A stretch of 64,000 nucleotides of DNA from Mesorhizobium sp. CA8 (GCF_020164955.1 NZ_JAIUHG010000008.1:62001-126000); one strand, 5' to 3'; shown: positions 8,322 to 18,917, numbered from the stretch's first letter. Numbers and translations are program-made. The notes: generated from the letters alone by a model not told the origin.

Positions 8322-8846
8322 ATGGCGCATCTATCGCCGATCGACTACCCGACCGCCTCGGACGACATCCGCGCCGAGCACGACCGAGAGCTCGCGCTGC
8401 GCGGCCGCATGACCAACATGAAACGCATCCTGCTTCACTCGCCGACCGCCCACCGCATCTACGCGGAATGGTTCATGCTGCGCGACCTTCTCAAGCCCAC
8501 GCTCGACGACCGCGCCATCTGGCTGTTCTCGAAGGCGATCGCCGGGACGATGCGCGCCGAGATCCCCGTGACCTTCTTCCGCCGCGCATTGATCGACAGC
8601 GGGCTCGACCCCGAAGCGATCGAGCCCACCGCCGACGAGGCGCTGCTGATTGGCTTCGGCAAGGCGGTCGCCGCTGATGCCAACGCCGTTCCGGATGAGA
8701 CGTGGGCCGCGCTTAAGGCGCGCTATGACGAGACGCTGCTGGTCAACCTCACCGCCTTCGCCGGCATCATGGTGGCGACCTGCGTGTTCACCAATGCTGT
8801 GAAGGTGGATCTCGATCCGGAGCTGGAGATGTATCGCAAGCGGTGA
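8322..8846 (+). CDS. Carboxymuconolactone-decarboxylase-like protein
   Basis: 174 aa, all-helical. The segments IRAEHDRELALRGRMTNMKR and DRAIWLFSKAIAGTMRAEIP recall CMD/AhpD-fold proteins. The CxxC pair of AhpD peroxidases is absent, so it is probably not a classical alkylhydroperoxidase. I chose the ATG at 8322 because GGGGTGAG lies just upstream; a GTG at 8313 overlaps the OsmC stop. Coupling to an OsmC gene suggests a peroxide or thiol context (inference). Confidence 0.7.
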   Translation: MAHLSPIDYPTASDDIRAEHDRELALRGRMTNMKRILLHSPTAHRIYAEWFMLRDLLKPTLDDRAIWLFSKAIAGTMRAEIPVTFFRRALIDSGLDPEAIEPTADEALLIGFGKAVAADANAVPDETWAALKARYDETLLVNLTAFAGIMVATCVFTNAVKVDLDPELEMYRKR

Positions 8847-8969
8847 AGCTGCTGATCTGTCCCGCAAGGGAGATCAGCGCTCCAGCGCCTCGCCACCTTG
8901 TCATGAAACGGGTGGTTCGCTCCGGCTGCGCGCCCCATCTTCAGGACAAGCAAGCGATGGAGCGAACCC

Positions 8970-9713
8970 ATGACCATCCATCCCCTGAACACCAAACGCG
9001 CCAGCCGCTCCGCCGAATCCCGTGTCGCGGCGCAGGATTGGCGCGCGCTGGTGTCAGACCTCAATGCCCATGGCTGCGCGGTCGTGTCCGGCCTGCTGTC
9101 GGCGGACGAATGCGCCGATATCGCTGCCCTCTATCCGCATGAAGAGCATTTCCGCAGCCACGTCGTGATGGCGCGTCATGGCTTCGGCAAGGGCGAATAT
9201 CGCTACTTCAAATATCCGCTGCCTGACCTGATCGAAGGCCTGCGCTCAGCCCTCTATACACGCCTCGCCACGATCGCCAATGACTGGAACGAGAAGATGA
9301 GGGTTGCCCAGCGCTATCCCGCCGAGCACGCCGCCTTCCTGAAGCGCTGCCACGACGAAGGCCAGACGAGACCGACACCGCTTCTGTTGCAATACGGCCC
9401 CGGCGATTTCAACTGCCTGCACCAGGACCTCTACGGCGATCTTGCCTTTCCGTTGCAGGTGGCGATCCTTTTGTCCGAACCTGGTGCGGATTTCACCGGT
9501 GGCGAATTCGTGCTCACCGAACAGCGCCCGCGCATGCAGAGCCGCGCAGAGGTGGTGCCGCTCAAGCGCGGCGATGCGGTGATCTTCGCCGTGCATAACC
9601 GGCCGGCGGAGGGCACGCGAGGTTACTATCGCGTCAACCTGCGCCACGGCGTCAGCCGGCTGCGCTCGGGCAGGCGACATACGCTAGGCATTATCTTCCA
9701 TGACGCGAGGTGA
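8970..9713 (+). CDS. 2-oxoglutarate/Fe(II) oxygenase, prolyl-hydroxylase type
   Basis: 247 aa. The iron triad is visible: His151 and Asp153 in CLHQDLYGDLAFPLQ, and His226 in RVNLRHGVS. Arg235/236 in SGRRHTLGIIFHD can bind 2-oxoglutarate. GGEFVLTEQRPRMQSRA and LKRGDAVIF form the double-stranded beta-helix core. Good GGAGCG site before the ATG. The family is mostly uncharacterised and may hydroxylate a protein or small molecule. Confidence 0.9.
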   Translation: MTIHPLNTKRASRSAESRVAAQDWRALVSDLNAHGCAVVSGLLSADECADIAALYPHEEHFRSHVVMARHGFGKGEYRYFKYPLPDLIEGLRSALYTRLATIANDWNEKMRVAQRYPAEHAAFLKRCHDEGQTRPTPLLLQYGPGDFNCLHQDLYGDLAFPLQVAILLSEPGADFTGGEFVLTEQRPRMQSRAEVVPLKRGDAVIFAVHNRPAEGTRGYYRVNLRHGVSRLRSGRRHTLGIIFHDAR

Positions 9714-9740
9714 CACTCCCCGAGGCGGCGTTTTTCGCCT

Positions 9741-10067
9741 CTACGCTCCCGGCCGCCGATAACGAATCGATTTCGCCCTGCCCAGCGCGCCCATCGTGTC
9801 CTCGACGCTGAGGAGGACGGTGGTCTCGCAGGAGCTGAGTGCCCCTCCGGCACCGATGGCGAGCACGACGGACGCCATCGAAACATTGTCCGGCGCCTCC
9901 CACAAGTTCCAGCCGTCATGTTCGCCGAACGCGTACCAGAACCCGTGCAGCTTTCCGCCCACCGATTCTATGTATGAGCTGGCTGCCTTGCGGCGATCCT
10001 CGGGGTTTTCGATCATTCGCGCCCATGTCTCGGGCGTGTAGCTGAAGCGCGTCAGGTACATGGCCAT
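9741..10067 (-). CDS. GYD-domain protein
   Basis: 108 aa starting MAMYLTRFSYTPETWARMI after a strong GGAGGT site (ATG at 10067). The middle (LHGFWYAFGEHDGWNLWEAPD) and the SVEDTMGALGRA end fit the GYD family of small ferredoxin-fold dimers common in rhizobia. The reaction is unknown. Convergent with the 2-oxoglutarate oxygenase and divergent from the ABC-F gene. Confidence 0.88.
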   Translation of the reverse strand: MAMYLTRFSYTPETWARMIENPEDRRKAASSYIESVGGKLHGFWYAFGEHDGWNLWEAPDNVSMASVVLAIGAGGALSSCETTVLLSVEDTMGALGRAKSIRYRRPGA

Positions 10068-10282
10068 AGTTGGACCTCCCTTGCCAGAGCCTATCAAGTG
10101 GTTGGCTCCAGCACTAAGCGCTCGATCTGTCGGCGACGCGAATCAATTTTACCGCGGCTTGGTTCTGCCTCGAAGGAATAGCCGAGCGCGGTATGCGGCG
10201 CTTCTGCTCTTCCCTCCGCACCCTCATTCGCGTATGCCCCGGGCAAATCCCGCCATCTCAGCGCAGTTTCCCGCACCGTCCC

Positions 10283-11905
10283 ATGATCCGTCTCGAAAAT
10301 ATCGGCAAGCAGAACGGCCGACAGATCGTCTTCATCGAAGCCTCGGCCGCCTTGCAGAAGGGCGAGAAGATCGGGCTGGTCGGCCCGAACGGCGCCGGCA
10401 AGACGACATTGTTCCGCATGATCATTGGCCAGGAGCAGCCGGACGAGGGCCAGGTGTCGGTCGATCGCGGCGTCACCATCGGTTATTTCAGCCAGGATGT
10501 CGGCGATATGGGCGGCTTGAGCGCTGTCGCCGAAGTCGTGGAAGGCGCCGGGCCGGTCAGCGCCGTGGCCGCCGAGATGCGCGAGCTTGAGCACGCCATG
10601 GGCGATCCCGACCGCGCCGACGAGATGGATGAGATCATCGAGCGCTATGGCGAATTGCAGCACCGCTTCGAGGAGCTCGACGGCTATGCGCTGGACGGCC
10701 GCGCGCGCGAGGTTCTCGACGGTCTCGGCTTTTCCCAGGAGATGATGGACGGCGACGTTTCAAAACTTTCCGGCGGCTGGAAGATGCGCGTGGCACTCGC
10801 CCGCATCCTATTGATGCGGCCCGACGTCATGCTGCTCGACGAGCCGTCGAACCATCTCGACCTCGAAAGCCTGATCTGGCTGGAGAAGTTCCTCAAGGAT
10901 TATGACGGCGCGCTGCTGATGACCTCGCACGACCGCGAGTTCATGAACCGTATCGTCACCAAGATCATCGAGATCGACGCCGGCGCGCTCACCTCCTATT
11001 CCGGCAATTACGAATTCTACCAGGAGCAGCGTGCGCTGGCCGACAAGCAGCTGCAGGCGCAGTTCGAGCGCCAGCAGGCGATGCTGGCCAAGGAGATCGC
11101 CTTCATCGAGCGCTTCAAGGCGCGCGCCTCGCATGCGGCGCAGGTGCAGAGCCGGGTGAAGAAGCTCGACAAGATCGACCGTGTCGAGCCGCCGAAGCGC
11201 CGCCAGACGGTAGCCTTCGACTTCCAGCCAGCGCCGCGCTGCGGCGAGGACGTGGCGACGCTGAAAGGCATTCACAAATCCTATGGCAGCCGCTCGATCT
11301 ATTCAGGCCTCGACTTCCAGATACGCCGCCGCGAGCGCTGGTGTGTCATGGGCGTCAACGGCGCCGGCAAGTCGACGCTTTTGAAGCTGGTGGCCGGTGC
11401 CTCCGAGCCGGACGAGGGCTCGGTTGCGCGCGGTCCGAGCGTCAAGATGGGCTATTTCGCCCAGCACGCCATGGAACTGCTCGATGGTGAGCGCACCGTC
11501 TTCGAGACGCTGGAGGACAATTTTCCGCAAGCAGGCCAGGCGCCGCTGCGCGCTTTGGCCGGCTGCTTCGGTTTTTCCGGCGACGAGATCGAAAAGAAGT
11601 GCCGCGTGCTTTCCGGCGGCGAGAAGGCGCGGCTGGTGATGGCGCTGATGCTGTTCGACCCGCCCAACCTGCTGGTGCTCGACGAACCGACCAACCACCT
11701 CGACATCACCACCAAGCAGATGCTGATCGAGGCGCTATCGCAATACGAGGGCACCATGCTCTTCGTCTCGCATGACCGCCATTTCCTGGCTGCGCTGTCG
11801 AACCGCGTGCTGGAGCTGACACCCGAAGGCATCCACACCTATGGCGGCGGCTACACGGAATATGTCGCCCGCACCGGCCAGGAAGCGCCTGGGCTGAGGG
11901 GGTAG
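10283..11905 (+). CDS. ABC-F family ATPase (YbiT-like)
   Basis: 540 aa with two ATPase domains and no membrane segments. Domain 1 has Walker A GPNGAGKT (34-41), signature LSGGWKMR and Walker B VMLLDEPSNHLD. Domain 2 has GVNGAGKST, LSGGEKARL and LLVLDEPTNHLD. The linker between them is basic and helical (FERQQAMLAKEIAFIERFKARAS), as in ABC-F proteins that bind the ribosomal E site. It most likely acts on translation rather than transport. The frame is open upstream, but MIRLENIG is the conserved family start. Confidence 0.93.
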   Translation: MIRLENIGKQNGRQIVFIEASAALQKGEKIGLVGPNGAGKTTLFRMIIGQEQPDEGQVSVDRGVTIGYFSQDVGDMGGLSAVAEVVEGAGPVSAVAAEMRELEHAMGDPDRADEMDEIIERYGELQHRFEELDGYALDGRAREVLDGLGFSQEMMDGDVSKLSGGWKMRVALARILLMRPDVMLLDEPSNHLDLESLIWLEKFLKDYDGALLMTSHDREFMNRIVTKIIEIDAGALTSYSGNYEFYQEQRALADKQLQAQFERQQAMLAKEIAFIERFKARASHAAQVQSRVKKLDKIDRVEPPKRRQTVAFDFQPAPRCGEDVATLKGIHKSYGSRSIYSGLDFQIRRRERWCVMGVNGAGKSTLLKLVAGASEPDEGSVARGPSVKMGYFAQHAMELLDGERTVFETLEDNFPQAGQAPLRALAGCFGFSGDEIEKKCRVLSGGEKARLVMALMLFDPPNLLVLDEPTNHLDITTKQMLIEALSQYEGTMLFVSHDRHFLAALSNRVLELTPEGIHTYGGGYTEYVARTGQEAPGLRG

Positions 11906-11914
11906 GGCCGCTTT

Positions 11915-12595
11915 TCAGCCGAAAAGTTTCGTCACGAAGCCGCTGAACCAGGCAAGCTGTGCCGCGTGGTGAGCTTCCATCAGCCTGTCCTGTTCGTCCC
12001 GGTCCTGCGCGCCGAGCGTTCCGTAGGGCGCGCTTTGCCGTTCCTGCCAGCGCCGAAAGCCGGCCGGACCCTGCTCGGCATGGAATTGCAGCGCGTAGGT
12101 CTTCTCGCCGATCCGGAACGCCTGATTGGGGAAAGTCTCGCTCGAGGCGAGATGCACGGCGCCTTCCGGCAGGGCGAACGTATGAAAATGGTTCTGTGGC
12201 AGGAAGAGCGCCCGGTCGAGAAAGTCGCCGGCCTCAGCCGTCGGCGTTATCTCGAAATAGCCGAACTCTCTGATGCCGCTTCCCACCGGCCCGACATCGG
12301 CGCCCAGATGCCAGGCGATCTGCTGCGCGCCCTGGCAGATGCCGAGCAGCGGCAGGTCGTTCTCCAGGCAATGCTCGATCAGCGCAGCCTCGTCGTCGAG
12401 GAACGGATGCTTGTCGGTGTCGAAGACATTGAATGGTCCGCCATAGATCACGGCGCCGTCGACAGCGCTGAGATCGATCGTCTCGCCTTTGAACGGCATC
12501 GCGGTCGTGATTGCATGGCCGACGGCCTCCAGGGTGGTCTGGGCGCGATCGTCGCCCGGTTCTTCCCAGTGCCGGACGAGAACAATACGTTTCAT
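11915..12595 (-). CDS. Class I glutamine amidotransferase domain protein
   Basis: 226 aa. The nucleophile Cys87 sits in LLGICQGAQ, and the His172/Glu174 pair in ALQFHAEQGP completes the triad. YGGPFNVFD and FLDDEAALIEH match stand-alone GATase proteins related to the GMP synthase amidotransferase domain. AGGAGC precedes the ATG at 12595. Such proteins may act on gamma-glutamyl compounds. No synthetase partner is adjacent, so the acceptor is unknown. Confidence 0.9.
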   Translation of the reverse strand: MKRIVLVRHWEEPGDDRAQTTLEAVGHAITTAMPFKGETIDLSAVDGAVIYGGPFNVFDTDKHPFLDDEAALIEHCLENDLPLLGICQGAQQIAWHLGADVGPVGSGIREFGYFEITPTAEAGDFLDRALFLPQNHFHTFALPEGAVHLASSETFPNQAFRIGEKTYALQFHAEQGPAGFRRWQERQSAPYGTLGAQDRDEQDRLMEAHHAAQLAWFSGFVTKLFG

Positions 12596-12710
12596 CAGAG
12601 GCTCCTGCCGCTTATCCGTAGGAACTATAAGGCTAAGCGGCCTGTCGGAAATGTGCCAGCGCCCAGTTACTGCTGGGCTCCGGCAAGCCATTCAAGCGCA
12701 GCGCCGGCGC

Positions 12711-14603
12711 TTACCCCTTTGCCAACCCGCGATCGATCAGCCGCGCTAGGCGCGCCGAGAACGCCTTGGCGTCCGCCGGCTTGTCGCCGTCGAGCACGCG
12801 CGCTTCGTCGTAAAGCAGGTGCGCGGCGTCTTCCTTGAACGCCTTGTCGTCGTCGCCGAGCTTTGCCAGCGCCGCTACGCGCTCGTGGTGGGGGTTGATC
12901 TCAAGGATCGGCTTGGCCGCTTTGTCAAGCCGGCCGGCGGCATTGAGCAGGCGCTCGAACTGGCGATCGGGGCCGTGCTCGGGAGCGACAAGGCAGACGG
13001 CGCTTTCGGTCAGCCTGTCGGAGGCCTTCACGTCCGACACCTTCTCGCCAAGCGTCGTCTTCACGAACGCCAGGAAGGCGGCGATATCCGATGACGTTTC
13101 GGCCTCGGGCTTCGCCGTATCCTCGGGCAGCGCGATATCGGCAAGTTCCGCCGCGCCCTGCGTCACCGACTTGAACGGCTTGCCGTCGAATTCCGGTGCC
13201 ATCGTCACCCAGAAACTGTCGACCGGATCGGTGAGCAACAGCACCTCGATGCCGCGCGCGCGAAAACCTTCGAGCTGCGGCGAAGCTTCGAGCCGGGCGC
13301 GATCGTCGCCGGCCATGAAGAAGATCGCTTTCTGGCCTTCCTTCATCGCTCCGACATAATCGGCAAGGCTGCGCCAGCCTTCGCCTGAAGTCGTCGAACG
13401 GAAGCGGGCAAGCTTCAGCAGCTGCTCGCGCCGCTCGTAGTCTTCATAAAGACCTTCCTTGAGGACGACGCCGAAATTCTCCCAGATTTTGGCGTAGGCT
13501 TCGGCATCGTTTTCGGCCGTTTTGGCGAGGTCGCCGAGAATGCGGTTGGTGACGCCCTTGCGGATCGCTGCGAGCAGGGGGCTTTCCTGGATCATCTCGC
13601 GCGAGACGTTGAGCGGCAGGTCGGCGGAATCGACCAGGCCGCGCACGAAGCGCAGGTAGCGCGGCAGGAGATCGGCATCGTCGGTGATGAAGACGCGCCG
13701 CACATAGAGCTTCATGCGGCCCTTGCGGTCCTGGTCGAACAGGTCGAACGGCCGCGATCCCGGCACGAAGGCGAGCACACCGTATTCCTGTCGGCCCTCG
13801 GCGCGGAAATGGATCGTCGAGGCTGGCTCGTCATACTGGCCGGCGATGCTGCGGTAGAAGTCGGTATATTCCTCCGGCTTGATCTCGCTCTTTTGCCGCA
13901 CCCAAAGCGCCGTGCCGTCGGCGATGTCGCGCGGTTCGGCGCCGGGTTTCTCGACGAGCGTGATCGGCACCGGCACATGTCCCGACTGCGACTTCGCCAG
14001 CCCCTCGAGCCGGTAAGGCGTGGTATAGGAAGAGGCGTCTTCCATCAGATGCAGCACGACGCGCGTGCCGCGCTTGGGTGCGGCCTCGAGCGGGATCGGC
14101 GCGATTTCGTAGGTGCCCTTGCCGTCGGAGGACCAGCGGAAGGCTTCGTTGCTGCCGGCTTGGCGGCTGATGACGTCGACCCGGTCTGCGACCATGAAAG
14201 CGGAATAGAAGCCGACGCCGAATTGGCCGATGAGCTGCGTGTCTTCCGCCGCCTTGCCCGCCTCGACGCGCTCCATGAAGGCGCGTGTGCCCGAGCGCGC
14301 GATCGTGCCAAGCGCCTCGGCCATCTCGTCGCGGCTCATGCCGATGCCGTTGTCCTCGACGGAGAGTTCCTTGTTGTCCGGATTGGCGGCAATCGTGATG
14401 CGCGGCTTGGCATCGTCGCCCAGAAGCTCTGGCCGGCTCACCGCCTCGAAGCGCAGCCTTTCGCAGGCATCCGCCGCGTTGGAGATCAGCTCGCGCAGGA
14501 AGACGTCCCGGTCCGAATAGACCGAATGCACCATCATATGCAGCAGCCGCGAGACGTCCGCCTCGAATGTCCTGGTTTCCTTCGCCTTGGTGTCCGTCGT
14601 CAT
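12711..14603 (-). CDS. htpG: Hsp90-family chaperone HtpG
   Basis: 630 aa, the normal HtpG length. The N-terminal ATPase has the family signatures VYSDRDVFLRELISNAADAC, LSVEDNGIGMS and GQFGVGFYSAFMVADRV. The middle domain has SREMIQESPLL. Cytosolic ATP-dependent chaperone. It opens a minus-strand heat-shock neighbourhood with groESL and two hsp20 genes nearby. I could not fix the promoter; TTTGAAA upstream is a weak RpoH-like candidate. Confidence 0.98.
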   Translation of the reverse strand: MTTDTKAKETRTFEADVSRLLHMMVHSVYSDRDVFLRELISNAADACERLRFEAVSRPELLGDDAKPRITIAANPDNKELSVEDNGIGMSRDEMAEALGTIARSGTRAFMERVEAGKAAEDTQLIGQFGVGFYSAFMVADRVDVISRQAGSNEAFRWSSDGKGTYEIAPIPLEAAPKRGTRVVLHLMEDASSYTTPYRLEGLAKSQSGHVPVPITLVEKPGAEPRDIADGTALWVRQKSEIKPEEYTDFYRSIAGQYDEPASTIHFRAEGRQEYGVLAFVPGSRPFDLFDQDRKGRMKLYVRRVFITDDADLLPRYLRFVRGLVDSADLPLNVSREMIQESPLLAAIRKGVTNRILGDLAKTAENDAEAYAKIWENFGVVLKEGLYEDYERREQLLKLARFRSTTSGEGWRSLADYVGAMKEGQKAIFFMAGDDRARLEASPQLEGFRARGIEVLLLTDPVDSFWVTMAPEFDGKPFKSVTQGAAELADIALPEDTAKPEAETSSDIAAFLAFVKTTLGEKVSDVKASDRLTESAVCLVAPEHGPDRQFERLLNAAGRLDKAAKPILEINPHHERVAALAKLGDDDKAFKEDAAHLLYDEARVLDGDKPADAKAFSARLARLIDRGLAKG

Positions 14604-14663
14604 TCAGAATTCCTGGGTTCGGTTATTTTGTCCGTCGCGCCAGCACGCGCCGGTTTCAAATCT

Positions 14664-14966
14664 TCAGCCATTATTGCTTGTGGACGCGCGCCCTGCCAGC
14701 GCTGCGGGCGCCAGCGAAACCACGTCCGGCGCCAGAATATCGTGGCGGCGGGCGAAGGCAACAAGGGTTGCCCGCACCATTTCCGCGTCGATCTGGCCGG
14801 CAATGCCGGCTTTGCAGGCGTTGAGCGCGATCGCATATGCGCTGCTCCTGCTCGCAGCCGGCCAATCCTGCAGCAGGGCGTAGGCTTCCGCCACCGTCTC
14901 CAGCCGCACCGGCAAGCCCATGCCGACGAGGACAGTGACAGGCTCTTCAAAGCGGTCGTGGTTCAT
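14664..14966 (-). CDS. DUF982 family protein
   Basis: 100 aa. The core VTVLVGMGLPVRLETVAEAYALLQDW, the conserved ALNACKAGIAGQID (Cys in a helix) and ATLVAFARRHDIL match the DUF982 pattern found almost only in Rhizobiales. Two more members lie at 62579-62863 and 62886-63188. Function is unknown. The start overlaps the end of the HTH-protein gene by about 20 bp, so they may be co-transcribed. Confidence 0.85.
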   Translation of the reverse strand: MNHDRFEEPVTVLVGMGLPVRLETVAEAYALLQDWPAASRSSAYAIALNACKAGIAGQIDAEMVRATLVAFARRHDILAPDVVSLAPAALAGRASTSNNG

Positions 14967-15348
14967 GGTCTGGACCCTCTTTCGGGTGGGTGCCCATGGC
15001 GCTGGGGCGAAGGCCGGTCGTCCCGGCGAGCGCAGGCCGGCGCGGGTAGGGCGCTTGCAGGACGATGCCGTGCGGCCGCGACTGGCCTATGCCGGTGAAG
15101 GCCTGCACAACCACCGGGCCCGCCGGCGTGGTGTGCGCCGCTGGACTCTGCTGGTTCAGGCGCGGCGGCGGCAGCGCGCTATGCGCCTTGGCCAGGGCCT
15201 CGATCCAGGCGGCGACCGCCAGCGGCACTGGCGCGCGCCCCTCAATCCAGCGCGCCACGTCGTTTCTGGCGCAGCCAAGCTCCTGCGCGAGGTCTGCGGC
15301 GTCCCATCGCAAGGTTCTCAGGCATTCCCGCAATCGTCCCGCAATCAT
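14947..15348 (-). CDS. Helix-turn-helix domain protein, 133 aa
   Basis: Starting at the ATG at 15348 (AGGA upstream) the protein reads MIAGRLRECLRTLRWDAADLAQELG, then CARNDVARWIEGRAPVPLAVAAW, an XRE-like helix-turn-helix in the first 55 residues. The rest is Pro/Ala-rich and low in structure. The frame is open further upstream but loses coding character. It overlaps the DUF982 start and could regulate it (inference). Confidence 0.65.
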   Translation of the reverse strand: MIAGRLRECLRTLRWDAADLAQELGCARNDVARWIEGRAPVPLAVAAWIEALAKAHSALPPPRLNQQSPAAHTTPAGPVVVQAFTGIGQSRPHGIVLQAPYPRRPALAGTTGLRPSAMGTHPKEGPDHEPRPL

Positions 15349-15410
15349 GGCAATCCTCGTCCGTTCCGCGATCGGATGGACCCCGCCTTGGAAGCGGGGC
15401 CCGATTTGGC

Positions 15411-15632
15411 TCAGCCGCGCGCCGATGTTTCCGCCGCCGATACCTGCTGTGCGGCGAGGAACATCAGCGTCGAGGCAACCGTCCGCCGGTTCCATCCGGC
15501 GGATTCGGCCGTGTCGAGCAAGCGTGTCAGCAGCGGCTTCAGCGCGCTCCGGCACTCGGTTTCATAGGCAAGGAATTCGCTTGCCGGATGCGTCGGCGCC
15601 GGAACCGAGCCATTTCCGCTCATCATATCCAT
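15411..15632 (-). CDS. Small hypothetical protein, 73 aa
   Basis: Reads MDMMSGNGSVPAPTHPASEF, then a helical part LKPLLTRLLDTAESAGWNRRTVASTLMFLAAQQVSAAE. No named domain recognised. It lies between the HTH-protein gene and groEL, all on the minus strand. The groEL hairpin at 15661-15686 separates it from groEL. Confidence 0.65.
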   Translation of the reverse strand: MDMMSGNGSVPAPTHPASEFLAYETECRSALKPLLTRLLDTAESAGWNRRTVASTLMFLAAQQVSAAETSARG

Positions 15633-15660
15633 AAGGGCCTCCCATTGTTGCTGGTGAAGC

Positions 15661-15686
15661 GCCCGCTCCCGTTGCCGGAAGCGGGC
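15661..15686 (-). terminator. Hairpin downstream of groEL
   Basis: GCCCGCT (15661-15667) pairs with AGCGGGC (15680-15686), with further pairing of CCG/CGG inside. No long T tract follows on the minus strand, so termination may be partial. Confidence 0.45.
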
Positions 15687-15700
15687 CTTTCGTCAGCGTC

Positions 15701-17344
<1,644 letters not shown>

Positions 17345-17390
17345 TTAGGCAGCTTTCATTGACTGGGTTGCGGTTCTATCGAAGCCCCGG

Positions 17391-17705
17391 TCAGGCGGCT
17401 TTCTTCAACGTCGCGGCCTGCTCGATCACGCCCATCACGTCGCTTTCCTTCATGATGAGCAGATCCTCGCCGTTGAGCTTGATCTCGGTGCCGGACCACT
17501 TGCCGAACAGGATGCGGTCGCCGACCTTCACGTCGAGGGGCACGAGCTTGCCGCTCTCGTCGCGGGCCCCCGGGCCGACGGCGATGACTTCGCCTTCCTG
17601 CGGCTTTTCCTTGGCAGTGTCGGGGATGATGATACCGCCGGCCGTCTTCTCTTCGGCCTCGATGCGGCGCACGAGTACGCGGTCATGCAGTGGACGGAAC
17701 GTCAT
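17391..17705 (-). CDS. groES: Co-chaperonin GroES (Hsp10)
   Basis: 104 aa. The ATG at 17705 follows GAAGGAGAACG. Family motifs: [27 protein letters not shown] (mobile loop region), [14 protein letters not shown] [10 protein letters not shown] and [16 protein letters not shown]. It caps the GroEL chamber. The open frame extends upstream to 17837, but that region is leader DNA before CIRCE. Confidence 0.98.
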   Translation of the reverse strand: MTFRPLHDRVLVRRIEAEEKTAGGIIIPDTAKEKPQEGEVIAVGPGARDESGKLVPLDVKVGDRILFGKWSGTEIKLNGEDLLIMKESDVMGVIEQAATLKKAA

Positions 17706-17855
17706 ATCGTTCTCCTTCAGGACAAACAGATTGCGAGAGGTTCCTCCGCTCCGGGCCGGCAGGACCGGAGCGAGGCTCGCGCGACCCTTTCGGCATCGCG
17801 CGCATGTCGAGCTAGTTTTGCCTTCTTCTACTTTCAAGGGGGTGCCGCAAATTTT

Positions 17856-17882
17856 TTGGCACTCTCGACCACCGAGTGCTAG
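17856..17882 (-). promoter_or_regulatory. CIRCE operator (HrcA site) of groESL
   Basis: TTGGCACTC (17856-17864), nine bases, GAGTGCTAG (17874-17882). This differs from the consensus TTAGCACTC-N9-GAGTGCTAA by two bases, one in each arm. Repression by HrcA and release on heat shock is the established mechanism. Confidence 0.92.
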
Positions 17883-18036
17883 TGCGCTGAAAACATGCGG
17901 TAAATTGGACCGCTCCGATAACGGAGAGGCTTGAATTCGCGATTGAGTTGAACAAGATTATCGGCGCCCGGCAGCGCCGGGACCGTTGAGAAACTGGAAC
18001 CCGAAACAAGGAGTTTTTTGGAGACGGAGGACAGAA

Positions 18037-18384
18037 ATGGACCGACAGACGCTTTCGCCGATCATTCCTTCCCTTGCTCCCGAAATATCAGACCTTTCGC
18101 TCGACCGGCTGCTGTCGCCGGCCAGCCATTTTCAGCATCCGCGGGATGTGCTGGAGGAAGGCTCGCTCGACATATGGGAAAAGCGGGCGATCCTTTCGTC
18201 CTGGGCATCTGACGCCTGCGCCGTGGAATCGATGCCCGCGCTGCGCCAGCCGCCGGGCGCCGAGCGGCCGGTCTCCTTCGACGACATCATGGATGCGCTG
18301 CGCCGGCTTGATGCGCTAGCCCCGTCGCCCAGCGGCCCTACCGATAACGACCACCGGCAGTTGGTCGACCGGCTGAGCGCGTGA
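18037..18384 (+). CDS. Conserved rhizobial hypothetical protein, 115 aa
   Basis: Starts MDRQTLSPIIPSLAPEISDL after a GGAGGA site. A conserved-looking core follows: HPRDVLEEGSLDIWEKRAIL, SSWASDACAVESMPALRQPP, SFDDIMDALRRLD. The same order of segments is common in small rhizobial proteins found near heat-shock genes. No enzymatic motif. A CTTGAA box at 17930-17935 upstream is a weak RpoH-type promoter candidate. Confidence 0.75.
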   Translation: MDRQTLSPIIPSLAPEISDLSLDRLLSPASHFQHPRDVLEEGSLDIWEKRAILSSWASDACAVESMPALRQPPGAERPVSFDDIMDALRRLDALAPSPSGPTDNDHRQLVDRLSA

Positions 18385-18397
18385 GGGCCCGAAGGCG

Positions 18398-18676
18398 ATG
18401 GCGAGAGCGGTCAGCAGGGAATTCCGCTTGCAGATGAATGGCTATGGCTTGACCACTGCCGAGATCCATTATCATCTGCCCGATCATCCGAGCCTGCTCC
18501 AGCTTTACGTCTGGCAGGACTATGATCTTGCCCCGGATTTCCCCGCGCTGAGGGGCTTTCTGGGTTTTTGGGAGCGCGAGCTGGCTGGCGCCTTGCATTC
18601 CGTCCGCGTCGCCCACCATCGGCTCATCAGGGCATCGGAATGGCGGGCCGTCGACGGGATCATCGCAATCCATTGA
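18398..18676 (+). CDS. Usg family protein
   Basis: 92 aa. The family pattern is very clear: REFRLQMNGYGLTTAEIHY, LPDHPSLLQLYVWQDYDLAP, FPALRGFLGFWERELAG and LHSVRVAHHRLI. Usg-type proteins are alphaproteobacterial and were once linked to tryptophan synthesis; their role is not established. It lies 13 bp after the 115-aa gene and is probably co-transcribed with it. Confidence 0.9.
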   Translation: MARAVSREFRLQMNGYGLTTAEIHYHLPDHPSLLQLYVWQDYDLAPDFPALRGFLGFWERELAGALHSVRVAHHRLIRASEWRAVDGIIAIH

Positions 18677-18794
18677 AGACCAGCTCCCCAAGGCGGTCGT
18701 GTTGCACGGCCGCCTTCAATTCATGATTTGCCTGCCTGCATGCAGATGACGAGGCCGAGTTTTTCACGACCCTAAAGGCGCGTCGGGGCGGGGT

Positions 18795-18823
18795 CTTGAC
18801 GTGCCGGCGTTGAATTCCCAGAT
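18795..18823 (+). promoter_or_regulatory. Candidate RpoH (heat-shock sigma) promoter
   Basis: CTTGAC (18795-18800), 16 bases, CCCAGAT (18817-18823). This fits sigma-32 type promoters and would start transcription near 18830, giving an 85-90 nt leader that contains the ROSE element. Confidence 0.55.
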
Positions 18824-18829
18824 CGATGA

Positions 18830-18917
18830 GGCCGGTGCTTGAGATAGACCGGCAGGTCAAGGGGCACCGCTTCCTTGGCGCCCCTCGTATCTATGTTGCT
18901 CAATGGAGGATGTAGCT
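18830..18917 (+). promoter_or_regulatory. ROSE-type RNA thermometer in the hsp20 leader
   Basis: The leader holds three successive hairpins. The first pairs GCCGGT with ACCGGC and the second pairs AGGGGC with GCCCCT. The third places TTGCTC against GAGGAT of the Shine-Dalgarno region with a 4-nt AATG loop. The TTGCTC/GGAGGAT pairing leaves the U-U and G-G mismatches that define ROSE elements of rhizobial small heat-shock genes. Melting at high temperature would free the ribosome-binding site of the ATG at 18918. Confidence 0.88.

Noticed and set aside
13809..15098. Plus-strand open frame of about 430 codons
   Set aside because: Antisense to htpG, the DUF982 gene and the HTH-protein gene.
17996..18020. 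GGAAC before the 115-aa gene as an EcfG promoter
   Set aside because: The following GTT is only 12 bases away, so the spacing is wrong.
18903..18917. ATG at 18903 as start of hsp20
   Set aside because: It lies within the ROSE hairpin and carries the Shine-Dalgarno sequence inside its own codons; 18918 follows it at the right distance.
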